Shown in pieces: positions 25,710 to 34,470 of a stretch of DNA of 64,000 nucleotides (the first letter of the stretch is position 1; each line of letters begins with the position of its first letter). Under the pieces are notes generated by a model. That model did no database searches, was not told the origin of the DNA, and was given only the letters and a program-made list of their open reading frames with translations. The stretch covers positions 5,140 through 69,139 of the forward strand of contig JBBIJR010000007.1 of assembly GCA_037445875.1 (NCBI GenBank), written 5' to 3'. The translations under genes and the position numbers were made by a program. The stretch is from JBBIJR01 sp037445875. Lineage in GTDB: Bacteria; CLD3; SB21.

Positions 25710-28193
25710 ATGTTTGATCTCAATAGGATACAAGCAGTTTACAGAGACTTGAAATCCCGCCAGCAGAGGGCCAGAAAGCTGTTCGGCCGGCCGCTCACCC
25801 TATCGGAGAAGATCCTCTGTACCCATTTCCATGAGTTCCCACCATCCCCGCCTGTCCGGCTTAGGACTTATACGGATTTGACCCCGGATCGGGTAGCCAT
25901 GCAGGATGCCACGGCTCAAATGGCGCTTCTCCAGTTCATGTCTTCCGGACGAAAGAAGGTGGCGGTTCCGACCACCGTGCATTGTGACCACCTGATCAGA
26001 GCGGAAGTGGGCGCGCGGAACGACCTCAAGAAGGCCCTGGACGACAACAAAGAAGTGTACGATTTCCTCTCCAGTGTGTCCAACAAGTTCGGCATCGGCT
26101 TCTGGAAACCGGGAGCGGGCATCATTCATCAGGTTGTCCTCGAGAACTATGCGTTTCCCGGAGGCCTTATGATCGGGACCGATTCTCACACACCCAATGC
26201 GGGCGGGCTGGGGATGTTGGCCATCGGAGTTGGCGGGGCCGACGCCGTCGATGTGATGGCGGGACTGCCGTGGGAACTCAAATGGCCCGGGATTACAGGA
26301 GTAAGACTTACGGGCAACCTGTCCGGATGGACGTCGCCAAAGGACATCATTCTGAAACTCGCGGGGATACTGACGGTCAAAGGCGGGACGGGCAAGATTA
26401 TCGAGTACTTTGGGCCCGGCACGGCTTCGATCAGCTGCACGGGCAAGGGCACGATCTGCAACATGGGTGCGGAAATCGGAGCTACGACGTCCGTATTCCC
26501 GTTCGATCATCGTATGGCAACCTATCTTCGCACAACCGACCGTAAAGCCCTGGCCGACCTTGCGGAAAGGCACGCCGGCGAACTCACCGCCGACCCTGAA
26601 GCACTCGAGGAACCGTCCCGGTACTACGACGAAGTTATCGAGATCAATCTGAGCGAACTGGAACCCCACGTAAACGGACCGTTCACACCCGACAAGGCCT
26701 GGCCCATATCCCAATTGGCCGATGCTGTGCGCCAGAACGGTTACCCGGAAGAAATCCGCGTCGCCTTGATCGGGAGTTGTACGAATTCCTCCTATGAGGA
26801 CATCGAACGCTCTGCGAGTATCGCGCGGCTCGCGCTGGACAAGGGCCTCAAAGCACGATCGGAGTTCGTCATCACCCCCGGATCGGAGCAGATTCGGGCC
26901 ACGATCGACCGTGACGGGCAACTGGGTACCCTCACCAGGATCGGCGGAAAGGTCCTCGCCAACGCCTGCGGACCGTGCATCGGCCAGTGGAAGCGGCACG
27001 ACGTCAAGGACGGCGACAAGAACACGATCCTCACGTCGTACAACCGCAACTTCGCCAAACGCAACGACGGCAATTCGGCCACCCACGCGTTTGTTGCCTC
27101 ACCGGAGATCGTGACGGCGCTGGCGATCGCAGGACGTCTGACGTTCAACCCCATGAGAGACCGACTGACCAACGAGCGCGGAGAATCGATCGTGCTGCCG
27201 GCTCCGACGGGGGAGGAACTCCCCCGCAGCGGGTTCACGTCGGGTGACACGGGTTACGTTGCCCCCGCGCGAGACGGCTCCGCCGTGCGCGTCGTCATCG
27301 ATCCGAAGAGCGATCGACTCCAGAAACTCGAGCCCTTCGAGGCCTGGGACGGACAGGACCTGTCGGACCTCGTCGTCCTCGTCAAGGCCAAGGGCAAGTG
27401 CACGACCGATCACATATCCCCCGCCGGACCCTGGCTGAAATTCCGAGGCCACCTGGACAATATCTCGAACAACATGTTCCTCGGCGCGGTCAACGCGTTC
27501 GGCTACGAGCCGGGGCAGGGGAAGAGCGTGTTTACCGGCGAGGTGAAAAGCTTTGCCGAAAATGCACGCGCCTGCAAGGCTCGAAAGGTGGGTTGGGTGG
27601 TGATTGGCGACGACAACTACGGAGAAGGTTCGAGCCGTGAACATGCCGCGATGGAACCGAGGTTCCTCGGCGGCAAAGCCGTCATCGTCAAGAGCTTCGC
27701 CCGGATTCATGAGTCCAACCTGAAAAAGCAGGGTATGCTGGCGTTGACGTTCAAGAACCCCTCGGACTACGACCTGATCCGCGAGGACGATCGCGTCACC
27801 ATCATGGGATTGAAGGACTTCCGCCCCGGTGTGCCGCTAAAGATGCTCGTCAGGCACAGCGACGGAACGAGTCACGAGTGTGAACTGAACCATTCGTACA
27901 ACGAGGCCCAGATCGCGTGGTTTAAGGCCGGTAGTGCGCTGAATCTGATCGGCGGGAACGGCAAAACCGCACCCAGGGCGGTCTCGAAACGGACCGGCAA
28001 ACGGAAGCCGGCGAAAAAGCGGCCAAGCGCGGGAAAGACAGCGGTGAACGCTCGTACCAGAAGGAAGACCGCCCGCCGTTCGGCCAGGGGTATGGGACGG
28101 AAGAGAGGAAGTAAGCCGGTATCGAAAACCAAGCCTCGCAAAGCGGCCCGCCGTGCCGGAACGCGAGCCAGGACACAGGGGACCCGACGTTGA
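25710..28193 (+). CDS. acn: Aconitate hydratase with a 76-residue histone-H1-like C-terminal tail
   Basis: An 827-residue enzyme that interconverts citrate and isocitrate in the TCA cycle. The catalytic core covers residues 1 to about 751. GSCTNSSYED supplies Cys357, and ANACGPCIG supplies Cys420 and Cys423 for the 4Fe-4S cluster. GTDSHTPNAGGLG and the swivel-domain GDDNYGEGSSREHAAMEPR are present. It resembles the mitochondrial-type aconitase more than AcnB. Residues 752-827 (27963-28190) are an added tail of about 32 Lys/Arg in 76 residues with no Asp/Glu, like histone H1 or other Lys/Ala-rich bacterial nucleoid tails. The stop overlaps the TTG start of the next gene (TTGA). No frameshift explains the tail. 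Confidence 0.93.
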   Translation: MFDLNRIQAVYRDLKSRQQRARKLFGRPLTLSEKILCTHFHEFPPSPPVRLRTYTDLTPDRVAMQDATAQMALLQFMSSGRKKVAVPTTVHCDHLIRAEVGARNDLKKALDDNKEVYDFLSSVSNKFGIGFWKPGAGIIHQVVLENYAFPGGLMIGTDSHTPNAGGLGMLAIGVGGADAVDVMAGLPWELKWPGITGVRLTGNLSGWTSPKDIILKLAGILTVKGGTGKIIEYFGPGTASISCTGKGTICNMGAEIGATTSVFPFDHRMATYLRTTDRKALADLAERHAGELTADPEALEEPSRYYDEVIEINLSELEPHVNGPFTPDKAWPISQLADAVRQNGYPEEIRVALIGSCTNSSYEDIERSASIARLALDKGLKARSEFVITPGSEQIRATIDRDGQLGTLTRIGGKVLANACGPCIGQWKRHDVKDGDKNTILTSYNRNFAKRNDGNSATHAFVASPEIVTALAIAGRLTFNPMRDRLTNERGESIVLPAPTGEELPRSGFTSGDTGYVAPARDGSAVRVVIDPKSDRLQKLEPFEAWDGQDLSDLVVLVKAKGKCTTDHISPAGPWLKFRGHLDNISNNMFLGAVNAFGYEPGQGKSVFTGEVKSFAENARACKARKVGWVVIGDDNYGEGSSREHAAMEPRFLGGKAVIVKSFARIHESNLKKQGMLALTFKNPSDYDLIREDDRVTIMGLKDFRPGVPLKMLVRHSDGTSHECELNHSYNEAQIAWFKAGSALNLIGGNGKTAPRAVSKRTGKRKPAKKRPSAGKTAVNARTRRKTARRSARGMGRKRGSKPVSKTKPRKAARRAGTRARTQGTRR

Positions 28194-29023
28194 GCGAACC
28201 CGGGCAATTACCGTATCTGATTCGTCTCCTCGACGACGAGACGCCGTCCGTACGGCAGGCGGTCGAGAGGGAACTGCAATCCTTCGGCCCGGACCTGCAG
28301 GAAGAGATCACGCGCCAGGGCATAAGCCTCGAACCGCACCAGTCGAAACTGCTCACGGCCATCGTCGACCGCGGCATGATGGAATGGATTCGCGGAGCAT
28401 GGCCGTCCTGGATGGAAAAGGAGGACGAACACGACCAACTGGAGGGCGCACTCCGTCTGATCGCGGAATTCCAGTACCGGCGGCACTATCCCGTCTCGCT
28501 TGAAATGCTGCTCGATCAACTCGCGGAAGAGTATCGGGAAGTCTACGAACAAACGGACGTCCTGCAATTGTCGCAGTTCCTCTTCTCCTATAAGGAGATC
28601 AAAGGCGCGCAGATCGACTACTACAATCCCCTCAACAGCAACCTCAACTATGTGATCGAAAAACGAAGGGGCATTCCGATCAGCCTGTCGTGCATTTACA
28701 TGCTCGTCGGTAAAAGGCTCGGCCTGCAGATCGAGGGTCTCAATTTTCCCGGTCACTTCCTGACGCGCGCCCACGCCGGCCGAAAGAAGTTCATCGTCGA
28801 TTGTTACAACCACGGACGCCACGTGGACGAAAAGAACATACGCCTCCTCAGCCTTTCCGAGATGATCAACCGTCAACTGATGGCGCTGCTCACGTGCGAC
28901 GCGGAGACCATCGTCGGACGAATGCTGCGCAATCTCATCCAGGCGTACCGCCGCGCCAACAACCCTGCCTATGCGGAATTGATGGACGATCTGCTCGCGA
29001 TGATGAACAAGGACCGAACGTGA
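28190..29023 (+). CDS. SirB1-family transglutaminase-like protein, TTG start
   Basis: A 277-residue protein with the SirB1/transglutaminase-like core 2 block: NPLNSNLNYVIEKRRGIPIS, LSCIYMLVGKRLGLQIEGLNFPGHFL and FIVDCYNHGRHV. The Cys in LSCIYM and His in PGHFL look like the papain-like pair. The N-terminus begins with LPYLIRLLDDETPSVRQAVE, a HEAT-like helix pair. The start is TTG at 28190, chosen because it overlaps the aconitase TGA by TTGA and keeps the family start. The cellular role is unknown; SirB1 homologues are widespread and often near translation or regulatory genes. It overlaps the next gene by GTGA. Confidence 0.85.
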   Translation: MSEPGQLPYLIRLLDDETPSVRQAVERELQSFGPDLQEEITRQGISLEPHQSKLLTAIVDRGMMEWIRGAWPSWMEKEDEHDQLEGALRLIAEFQYRRHYPVSLEMLLDQLAEEYREVYEQTDVLQLSQFLFSYKEIKGAQIDYYNPLNSNLNYVIEKRRGIPISLSCIYMLVGKRLGLQIEGLNFPGHFLTRAHAGRKKFIVDCYNHGRHVDEKNIRLLSLSEMINRQLMALLTCDAETIVGRMLRNLIQAYRRANNPAYAELMDDLLAMMNKDRT

Positions 29024-29865
29024 ACTCGTTGCTGCGCGAGCGGCTTGAGCATCTCTATCGTACGTACGACCACTCTTATCTGAACACCGATCCCCTGGCG
29101 CTGGTTCGCCGGTACGACGATCCGGCCGATCGCGAAATCGCCGCCATCGTCATGTCCGGTCTGGCCTTCGGCCAGGTTTCCCAGATCGTGCGCAGCGGCG
29201 CATACGCCCTGTCGCTCATGCGTCCCGGGCCCATGGCGTTTGTCAGGAACTTCGATCCGTCCGTTGAATTGAGACTATGGCGGCGATTTTACTATCGCAT
29301 GGTGAAGCCGTCCGACCTGCTGAGATTGCTCTTCATCCTCCAGTGGATTCTCAGGAGGTTCTCGTCCGTCGGAGAATGGGTGGAACACATCTATCGTCCG
29401 GAGGACCCGCATCTTGGCGTCACGTGGGGCCGGTGCATCGCGGAAATGAAGCGCATCGACCGGCAGAACTGGCGGTGGGCGCGGTCCCGAGGCCGGGGAT
29501 TTGCCCACCTCCTGGCCGATCCGGAAAAGAAGAGCGCCTGCAAGCGCGCCCATCTTCTGCTGCGCTGGATGGTCAGGAGGGACGGCGTCGACCTTGGTCA
29601 GTGGAATCTTCCTCAGGCTAAGCTGTTGATTCCGACGGACACGCACGTGCACCGCATCTCTTACAACATCGGCCTGACCGATCGCCGCGACGCCTCGATG
29701 CGAACTTCTATGGAAATAACTGCTGCTCTGGCCGAAATCGACCCCGACGATCCTGTCAAATATGACTTTGCGCTGTGCCGGCTGGGTATACTCAAGCTTT
29801 GTCCCAAAAAGCGTGATCTTGTAAAATGCCGCAGCTGCTCGATCTACTCTGTCTGCAAGCTCTGA
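29020..29865 (+). CDS. TIGR02757 (DUF2400) family protein
   Basis: A 281-residue protein from a GTG at 29020 that overlaps the SirB1-like stop as GTGA. It matches TIGR02757/DUF2400: REIAAIVMSGLAFGQVSQIV near residue 40, then PEKKSACKRAHLLLRWMVRR, LDLGQW-like motifs (VDLGQWNLPQ), LLIPTDTHVHRI and a C-terminal Cys cluster (CPKKRDLVKC, CSIYSVC) that could bind a metal or iron-sulfur cluster. The family shows distant resemblance to helix-hairpin-helix DNA glycosylases with a 4Fe-4S end, but the activity is not established. Confidence 0.88.
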   Translation: MNSLLRERLEHLYRTYDHSYLNTDPLALVRRYDDPADREIAAIVMSGLAFGQVSQIVRSGAYALSLMRPGPMAFVRNFDPSVELRLWRRFYYRMVKPSDLLRLLFILQWILRRFSSVGEWVEHIYRPEDPHLGVTWGRCIAEMKRIDRQNWRWARSRGRGFAHLLADPEKKSACKRAHLLLRWMVRRDGVDLGQWNLPQAKLLIPTDTHVHRISYNIGLTDRRDASMRTSMEITAALAEIDPDDPVKYDFALCRLGILKLCPKKRDLVKCRSCSIYSVCKL

Positions 29866-30236
29866 GGAAAGATCCCTGGCGGGTTCTTGTCGAATGCGCG
29901 AGAGGATTCAGTAGCGGCGCCCTCCCGGATAGCCGCAAGTAGCCAATAAATCGCCAAGAACCTCAGAGATTCCGCTGCTGAGTTATCCACATTTGGATGG
30001 TTTCACCGGTTCCACCCTCTCAATGAAGGCCGTGCTTGGCTATGTCGAATAATACTTCCCTCTTTCGCGTTCTACAGAGAGTGAATCGGAGCTAAATCGC
30101 TGTTTTTGGCAATCGGGGGCCGAACAATTGCTTGACTATCGTTTGCCGATTGGGTATATTTTTTTCCACGGTCTCTCGCTCCGGTGACAGGATTTTCGGC
30201 TGGCCGGGGCATACGGATGTAAAAAACGGAAGGACC
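29866..30236. other. Intergenic region before clpC
   Basis: This 371-base stretch holds the clpC promoter (30132-30160) and its ribosome site. A single perfect DnaA-box-like 9-mer TTATCCACA lies at 29983-29991. I see no terminator with a U run after the TIGR02757 gene and no RNA gene. Confidence 0.5.
30132..30160 (+). promoter_or_regulatory. Strong sigma-70-type promoter of clpC
   Basis: TTGACT, 17 bases, TATATT. The expected start of transcription is about 30167, giving a leader of roughly 70 bases before the ATG at 30237. No CIRCE element is visible beside it. Confidence 0.75.
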
Positions 30237-32702
30237 ATGAAGAACAACTTCTCAAGCCGGGTGCAATTGGTCGTCAAGCTGTCCCAGGAAGAGGCGATCC
30301 GGCTGGGCCACGATTACATCGGAACGGAACACCTGCTGCTGGGCCTCATCCGGGAGGGCGAAGGCGTCGCCGTCAAGATCCTGAAGAACCTGGGCGTGGA
30401 GTTGGAAAAGCTCAAGCGCACCATCGAAGATATGGTCAAGCCCGTTTCGGACAACACCATCATCGGCAATCCGCCGCTGACGAAACGGGCAGAGAAGATC
30501 CTCAAATCAACTTACCTTGAAGCAAAAGATTACAAATCGGACGTGATCGGTACGGAACACCTGCTTCTGTCCCTGGCCAAGGAGAAGGATTGTCTGGCGG
30601 CACAGGTGCTCAGCATGTTCAATATGGATTACGACACCATCAAGAGGGAGTTGACGAATATTATGAGCGGAACGCACACCTCCAGCACCCCGACCAGCAA
30701 GAAATCCGAGCCGAAGAAGAGCAAGACGCCGGCCCTGGATCACTTCGGGCGCGATCTCACGCAGGCGGCGGAAGAGGGCAAACTGGACCCGATCATCGGC
30801 CGGGAGGAGGAGATCGAGCGGGTGGCCCAGATCCTGTCGCGCCGCAAGAAGAACAACCCGGTCTTGATCGGTGAACCCGGCGTCGGCAAGACCGCCATCG
30901 CCGAAGGTCTCGCGCTCCGCATCGTCCAGAAGAAAGTGCCCCGCGTCCTTCACGGCAAACGGATCGTCACCCTCGACGTCGGCGCCCTGGTGGCGGGGAC
31001 CAAGTACCGCGGCCAGTTCGAGGAACGCGTCAAGGCGATCATGACGGAACTCGAAAAAACCGATGACGTGATCCTCTTCATCGACGAACTTCACACGATC
31101 GTGGGCGCGGGCGGGGCCAGCGGCTCGCTCGACGCCTCCAACATGTTCAAACCCGCCCTCTCGCGCGGGGAACTCCAATGCATCGGGGCCACGACGCTGG
31201 ACGAGTACCGCCAGTACATCGAAAAGGACGGCGCCCTGGAGCGGCGCTTCCAGAAGGTGCTCGTCGATCCGCCCACCGTCGAGGAAACCATCGATATCCT
31301 GATGCAGATCAAGATGAAGTACGAGGAGCACCATCGCGTCCGTTACACCGACGAGGCCCTCATCCAGGCGGTCAAGCTCTCGGACCGCTACATCACGGAC
31401 CGCTACCTGCCCGACAAGGCCATCGACGTCATGGACGAAGCCGGTTCGCGAACGCATATCATGAACATCGTGGTGCCGCAGCGTATCCTTGATATCGAAT
31501 CGGAGATCGAGCGCGTCCGTCTGGAAAAAGAAAACGTCATCAAGAACCAAAAATTTGAAAAGGCCGCCGAACTGCGCGACCTCGAAAAACGCCTGAACGA
31601 ACAACTCCGGGTCGCCAAAGAGGACTGGGAACGGCACGAAGAAACGCAGGTCGTCGAGGTGGGGCAGGAAGAGATCGCCCACGTTGTGTCGATGATGACC
31701 GGCATCCCGGTCAGCAAAGTGGCCCAGACCGAGTCGGAAAAACTGCTGCGGATGGAAGAAGAACTGACCAAGCGTATCGTCGGCCAGGACGAGGCCGTGC
31801 ACGCAGTGACCCGCTCGATCCGGCGCACGCGCGCGGGACTCAAGGACCCGAACCGGCCCATCGGCTCGTTCATTTTCCTCGGCCCCACGGGCGTCGGCAA
31901 GACGCAGTTCGCCAAAGAACTCGCACAGTTTCTGTTCGGCAGCTCCGACGCGCTGGTCCGCATCGACATGTCGGAGTACATGGAGAAATTCTCCGTCAGC
32001 CGGCTCGTGGGTCCTCCGCCGGGTTACGTGGGATACGAAGAAGGCGGCCAGCTCACCGAAAAGATCCGCCGCAAGCCCTACAGCGTCGTACTGCTCGACG
32101 AGATCGAAAAGGCGCATCCCGATGTGTTCAATATCCTCCTCCAGGTGCTGGACGACGGCCTGCTGACGGACAGCCTCGGCCGCAAGGTCAGTTTCAAGAA
32201 CTGCGTCATCATCATGACCTCCAACATTGGCGCCCGCGATCTGACCAAATCCTCGGCGTTCGGCTTCTCGGCCAAGAACGATGCGCAGGATGAGTACGAA
32301 CGGATGAAGGAAAAGGTGGAAGAGGCCACCAAGAAGCTCTTTAATCCCGAGTTCCTGAACCGCATCGACGAGGTGATCGTGTTCCGTGCGCTGAGCAGGG
32401 AAGACGTGCTCCGGATCATCGATGTGACCATGTCCGAGGTGGAACGCAAGCTCCAGGAACGGACGATCACGGTTTCGCTGACGATGAAGGCGAAGGAATT
32501 CCTGGCCGAGAAGGGCTTCGATCCCCAGTACGGCGCGCGGCCCCTGCGCCGGGCCATCCAGAAGTACCTGGAAGATCCGCTGGCCGAGCGGATCCTGAAA
32601 GGCACCATCTCCGAGGGCGGCCACGTGACGGTGGAAGCGAAGAAAGATGAGCTCGACTTCGTCGAGACCCGCAAGGAGATCACACAGCACGAGGTGAAGT
32701 AA
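30237..32702 (+). CDS. clpC: ATP-dependent Clp protease ATPase subunit ClpC
   Basis: An 821-residue AAA+ unfoldase that feeds proteins to ClpP. In order: Clp N-domain pair (residues 1 to about 145), AAA1 with Walker A GEPGVGKT (212-219), a UVR-type middle domain (KNQKFEKAAELRDLEKRLNE, about 430-460), AAA2 with Walker A GPTGVGKT (549-556) and the ClpB-type C-terminal D2-small domain. The UVR motif and length define ClpC rather than ClpA or ClpB. The start at 30237 has GGAAGGA just before it; upstream codons of the frame would start in the promoter. A 14-base gap leads to an acidic gene of unknown function, so the two are co-transcribed. Confidence 0.95.
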   Translation: MKNNFSSRVQLVVKLSQEEAIRLGHDYIGTEHLLLGLIREGEGVAVKILKNLGVELEKLKRTIEDMVKPVSDNTIIGNPPLTKRAEKILKSTYLEAKDYKSDVIGTEHLLLSLAKEKDCLAAQVLSMFNMDYDTIKRELTNIMSGTHTSSTPTSKKSEPKKSKTPALDHFGRDLTQAAEEGKLDPIIGREEEIERVAQILSRRKKNNPVLIGEPGVGKTAIAEGLALRIVQKKVPRVLHGKRIVTLDVGALVAGTKYRGQFEERVKAIMTELEKTDDVILFIDELHTIVGAGGASGSLDASNMFKPALSRGELQCIGATTLDEYRQYIEKDGALERRFQKVLVDPPTVEETIDILMQIKMKYEEHHRVRYTDEALIQAVKLSDRYITDRYLPDKAIDVMDEAGSRTHIMNIVVPQRILDIESEIERVRLEKENVIKNQKFEKAAELRDLEKRLNEQLRVAKEDWERHEETQVVEVGQEEIAHVVSMMTGIPVSKVAQTESEKLLRMEEELTKRIVGQDEAVHAVTRSIRRTRAGLKDPNRPIGSFIFLGPTGVGKTQFAKELAQFLFGSSDALVRIDMSEYMEKFSVSRLVGPPPGYVGYEEGGQLTEKIRRKPYSVVLLDEIEKAHPDVFNILLQVLDDGLLTDSLGRKVSFKNCVIIMTSNIGARDLTKSSAFGFSAKNDAQDEYERMKEKVEEATKKLFNPEFLNRIDEVIVFRALSREDVLRIIDVTMSEVERKLQERTITVSLTMKAKEFLAEKGFDPQYGARPLRRAIQKYLEDPLAERILKGTISEGGHVTVEAKKDELDFVETRKEITQHEVK

Positions 32703-32716
32703 CAAGGGGAGTCCGT

Positions 32717-33250
32717 ATGCTCTTTGGAAAGAAGAAGACGCAGAAACGGGAAGGCGCGCTCGATCCGGCCGAGATCATAGAGGTGATCCAAACGCTGTCC
32801 GTGAACGACGGGTGCACCGTGGAGCGCATCAACTGGGACGGATCCCGAACCGTCGTGTCCGGGCGGGTGACCCATGTTTCGACCGACGCGACCCATTTCG
32901 CGATGGTGGAAGAAGGCACAGGGGAAGCGGTGGAATTCGGTGCGGAGATCGGCGACATTGCGTCCATTCGGCGCATGGCGATCAGCATCGATCTGGACGA
33001 ACACCAGACCGAATCCTACATGGAGGTCGACACCATCATCCAACTGCTGGAGGCGCTGGAACACGGCGACACGATCACCGTATCCTATTACGACGATCTG
33101 AGGGGCCGGGGTGTCTCACGCAAAGGAGTGATCACGCTGAAGGACGAATACAACAAGCTGTTCGCCATCGAATACGACGACAACGGCGAGAAGAAGGAAC
33201 AACACTTCAACCTGAACCAGGACCGCATCATCGACATCATCATGGAATGA
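32717..33250 (+). CDS. Unknown acidic protein in operon with clpC, 177 residues
   Basis: I do not recognise this family. The protein starts with a short basic stretch (MLFGKKKTQKREG) and is then acidic and beta-rich, ending RIIDIIME. Two related-looking halves each contain a TV...G.V or VI sheet pattern (VVSGRVTHVSTDATHFAMVE and GVSRKGVITLKDEYNKLFAI), which suggests a duplicated small beta-barrel. There is no signal peptide, membrane segment or Cys cluster. It lies 14 bases after clpC and ends before a clear terminator, so it is the second and last gene of that operon. A role as ClpC adaptor or substrate is an inference from position only. AAGGGGAG before the ATG supports the start. Confidence 0.82.
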   Translation: MLFGKKKTQKREGALDPAEIIEVIQTLSVNDGCTVERINWDGSRTVVSGRVTHVSTDATHFAMVEEGTGEAVEFGAEIGDIASIRRMAISIDLDEHQTESYMEVDTIIQLLEALEHGDTITVSYYDDLRGRGVSRKGVITLKDEYNKLFAIEYDDNGEKKEQHFNLNQDRIIDIIME

Positions 33251-33275
33251 CGTTTCGCCCCATAGAAACTATGCA

Positions 33276-33308
33276 GCCGTCCGGGCAAATCCGGGCGGCT
33301 TTGTTTTT
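33276..33308 (+). terminator. Intrinsic terminator of the clpC operon
   Basis: GCCGTCCGG and CCGGGCGGC pair over 9 bp (one G-U) around GCAAAT, followed by TTTGTTTTT. It lies 26 bases after the stop of the 177-residue gene. Confidence 0.9.
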
Positions 33309-33425
33309 CCTTCGGCTGCGACACCAACCTCGGTGCGAGTAGAACATGACAAAAGTCAGTTTTCCGGATACGCTCGTTAGTACCTTGTTCTGACTTAGCC
33401 CGACTTAGCCCGAGGGGAGGTTGGA

Positions 33426-34438
33426 ATGAGATAATTGGGGTATCTGACAAAAAGTCCCTCTTGGTTGGTTGTCGCGGTTCTCTTGGCGATTGTCCCGTCT
33501 TGCCCTGAAGAGGAGGGCGACAGCGAGTTTCCCTGCCCTCCAATCTGGATAGTACCTCATCCCCCCTACGACAGCCCAGTGTGGCACCCTAACGGACGTT
33601 AATCACGTGCCTGAGGATTCGATCACATATCCTTTCGGTCCAGCATTGCCAGGGGGAACAGCATTTCAATTACGACAGCTCCGGGTTCTGGCTGATTGAT
33701 GCGGATGGTTCCAACCTGAGGAGGATATTTCCCTACATGCTCTATTCCCCCGCCTGGTCGCCGGATGGACAATGGATCGCGTTTGTCTCCGGCGCACAGA
33801 TCCTCAAGATGCCTTTTGACGTACTGACGGAGGAATTCGACACGTCTGCGATCGTCTCGTTGACCACGGAAGGGCTCAACTCTTTCCCGGCGTGGAGCCC
33901 TGATGGAGAGTGGATCGCCTATAGGCGAAGTTATTCCTATCCGGAACCGCATACAGTCATGGGTATCTGGCTGGTTTCGTCTCATGGAGGGAACCAACGA
34001 AGATTAGTAGGGGGTATTGACCCGGCGTGGTCGCCGGATGGTCATCGCATCATGTACGTTGGCTGGTGGGGAGAAGTCTTTGCTGCGAGTGTTACCGTAC
34101 CCCTTGACACAATTCAGTTGACATTTTTCAATCAAGACAATCCCTACTCTACCGTGATTCGGTCTCCGGAGTACTCACCAGATGGGAACTCCGTCGTTTT
34201 CACGAAGTTGTGCAATGGTCTTGATACGCTGTGGATGATGGCTGTTGAGGGACTAGGCCGTGCTATGCGATCCTTGTATGCCGCTGGTGTGGACGTAAAC
34301 AGTGGTCCCCCGTTCAGCTTCAGTCCCGGTGGCCGCTGGCTGGCATTTGCTTCTTATTCTAGGCGCAATGATGCTTGGCACTGCTCCAATGGCACCAATG
34401 GAAGATCAATTTCATTTCGGGCTATGAGCGGCAGTTGA
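33426..34438 (+). pseudogene. TolB-like PD40 beta-propeller lipoprotein, decayed
   Basis: A ribosome site (GGGGAGG, 33414-33420) and ATG at 33426 are followed by an in-frame TAA at the third codon. The same frame then continues with a lipoprotein signal (WLVVAVLLAIVPSC) and DSPVWHPNGR, stopping at 33600. The next expected segment (NHVPEDSITYPFGP) is in the +1 frame, and the propeller proper (FNYDSSGFWLIDADGSNLRR, then repeated WSPDG blades) is in the +2 frame from about 33650 to 34438. The last blade (ISGYERQLTFTAKP) is again in another frame, near 34390-34460. At least three shifts plus a nonsense codon make this a pseudogene. A TTG at 33435 could rescue only the first part. Confidence 0.8.
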
Positions 34439-34470
34439 CATTCACTGCGAAACCCTGGAGTTACGCGACC

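Noticed and set aside
29983..29991. Perfect DnaA-box 9-mer TTATCCACA upstream of clpC
   Set aside because: Only one copy was seen. A 9-mer is expected by chance about once in every second window of this size, and no AT-rich unwinding region or dnaA/dnaN gene is near.
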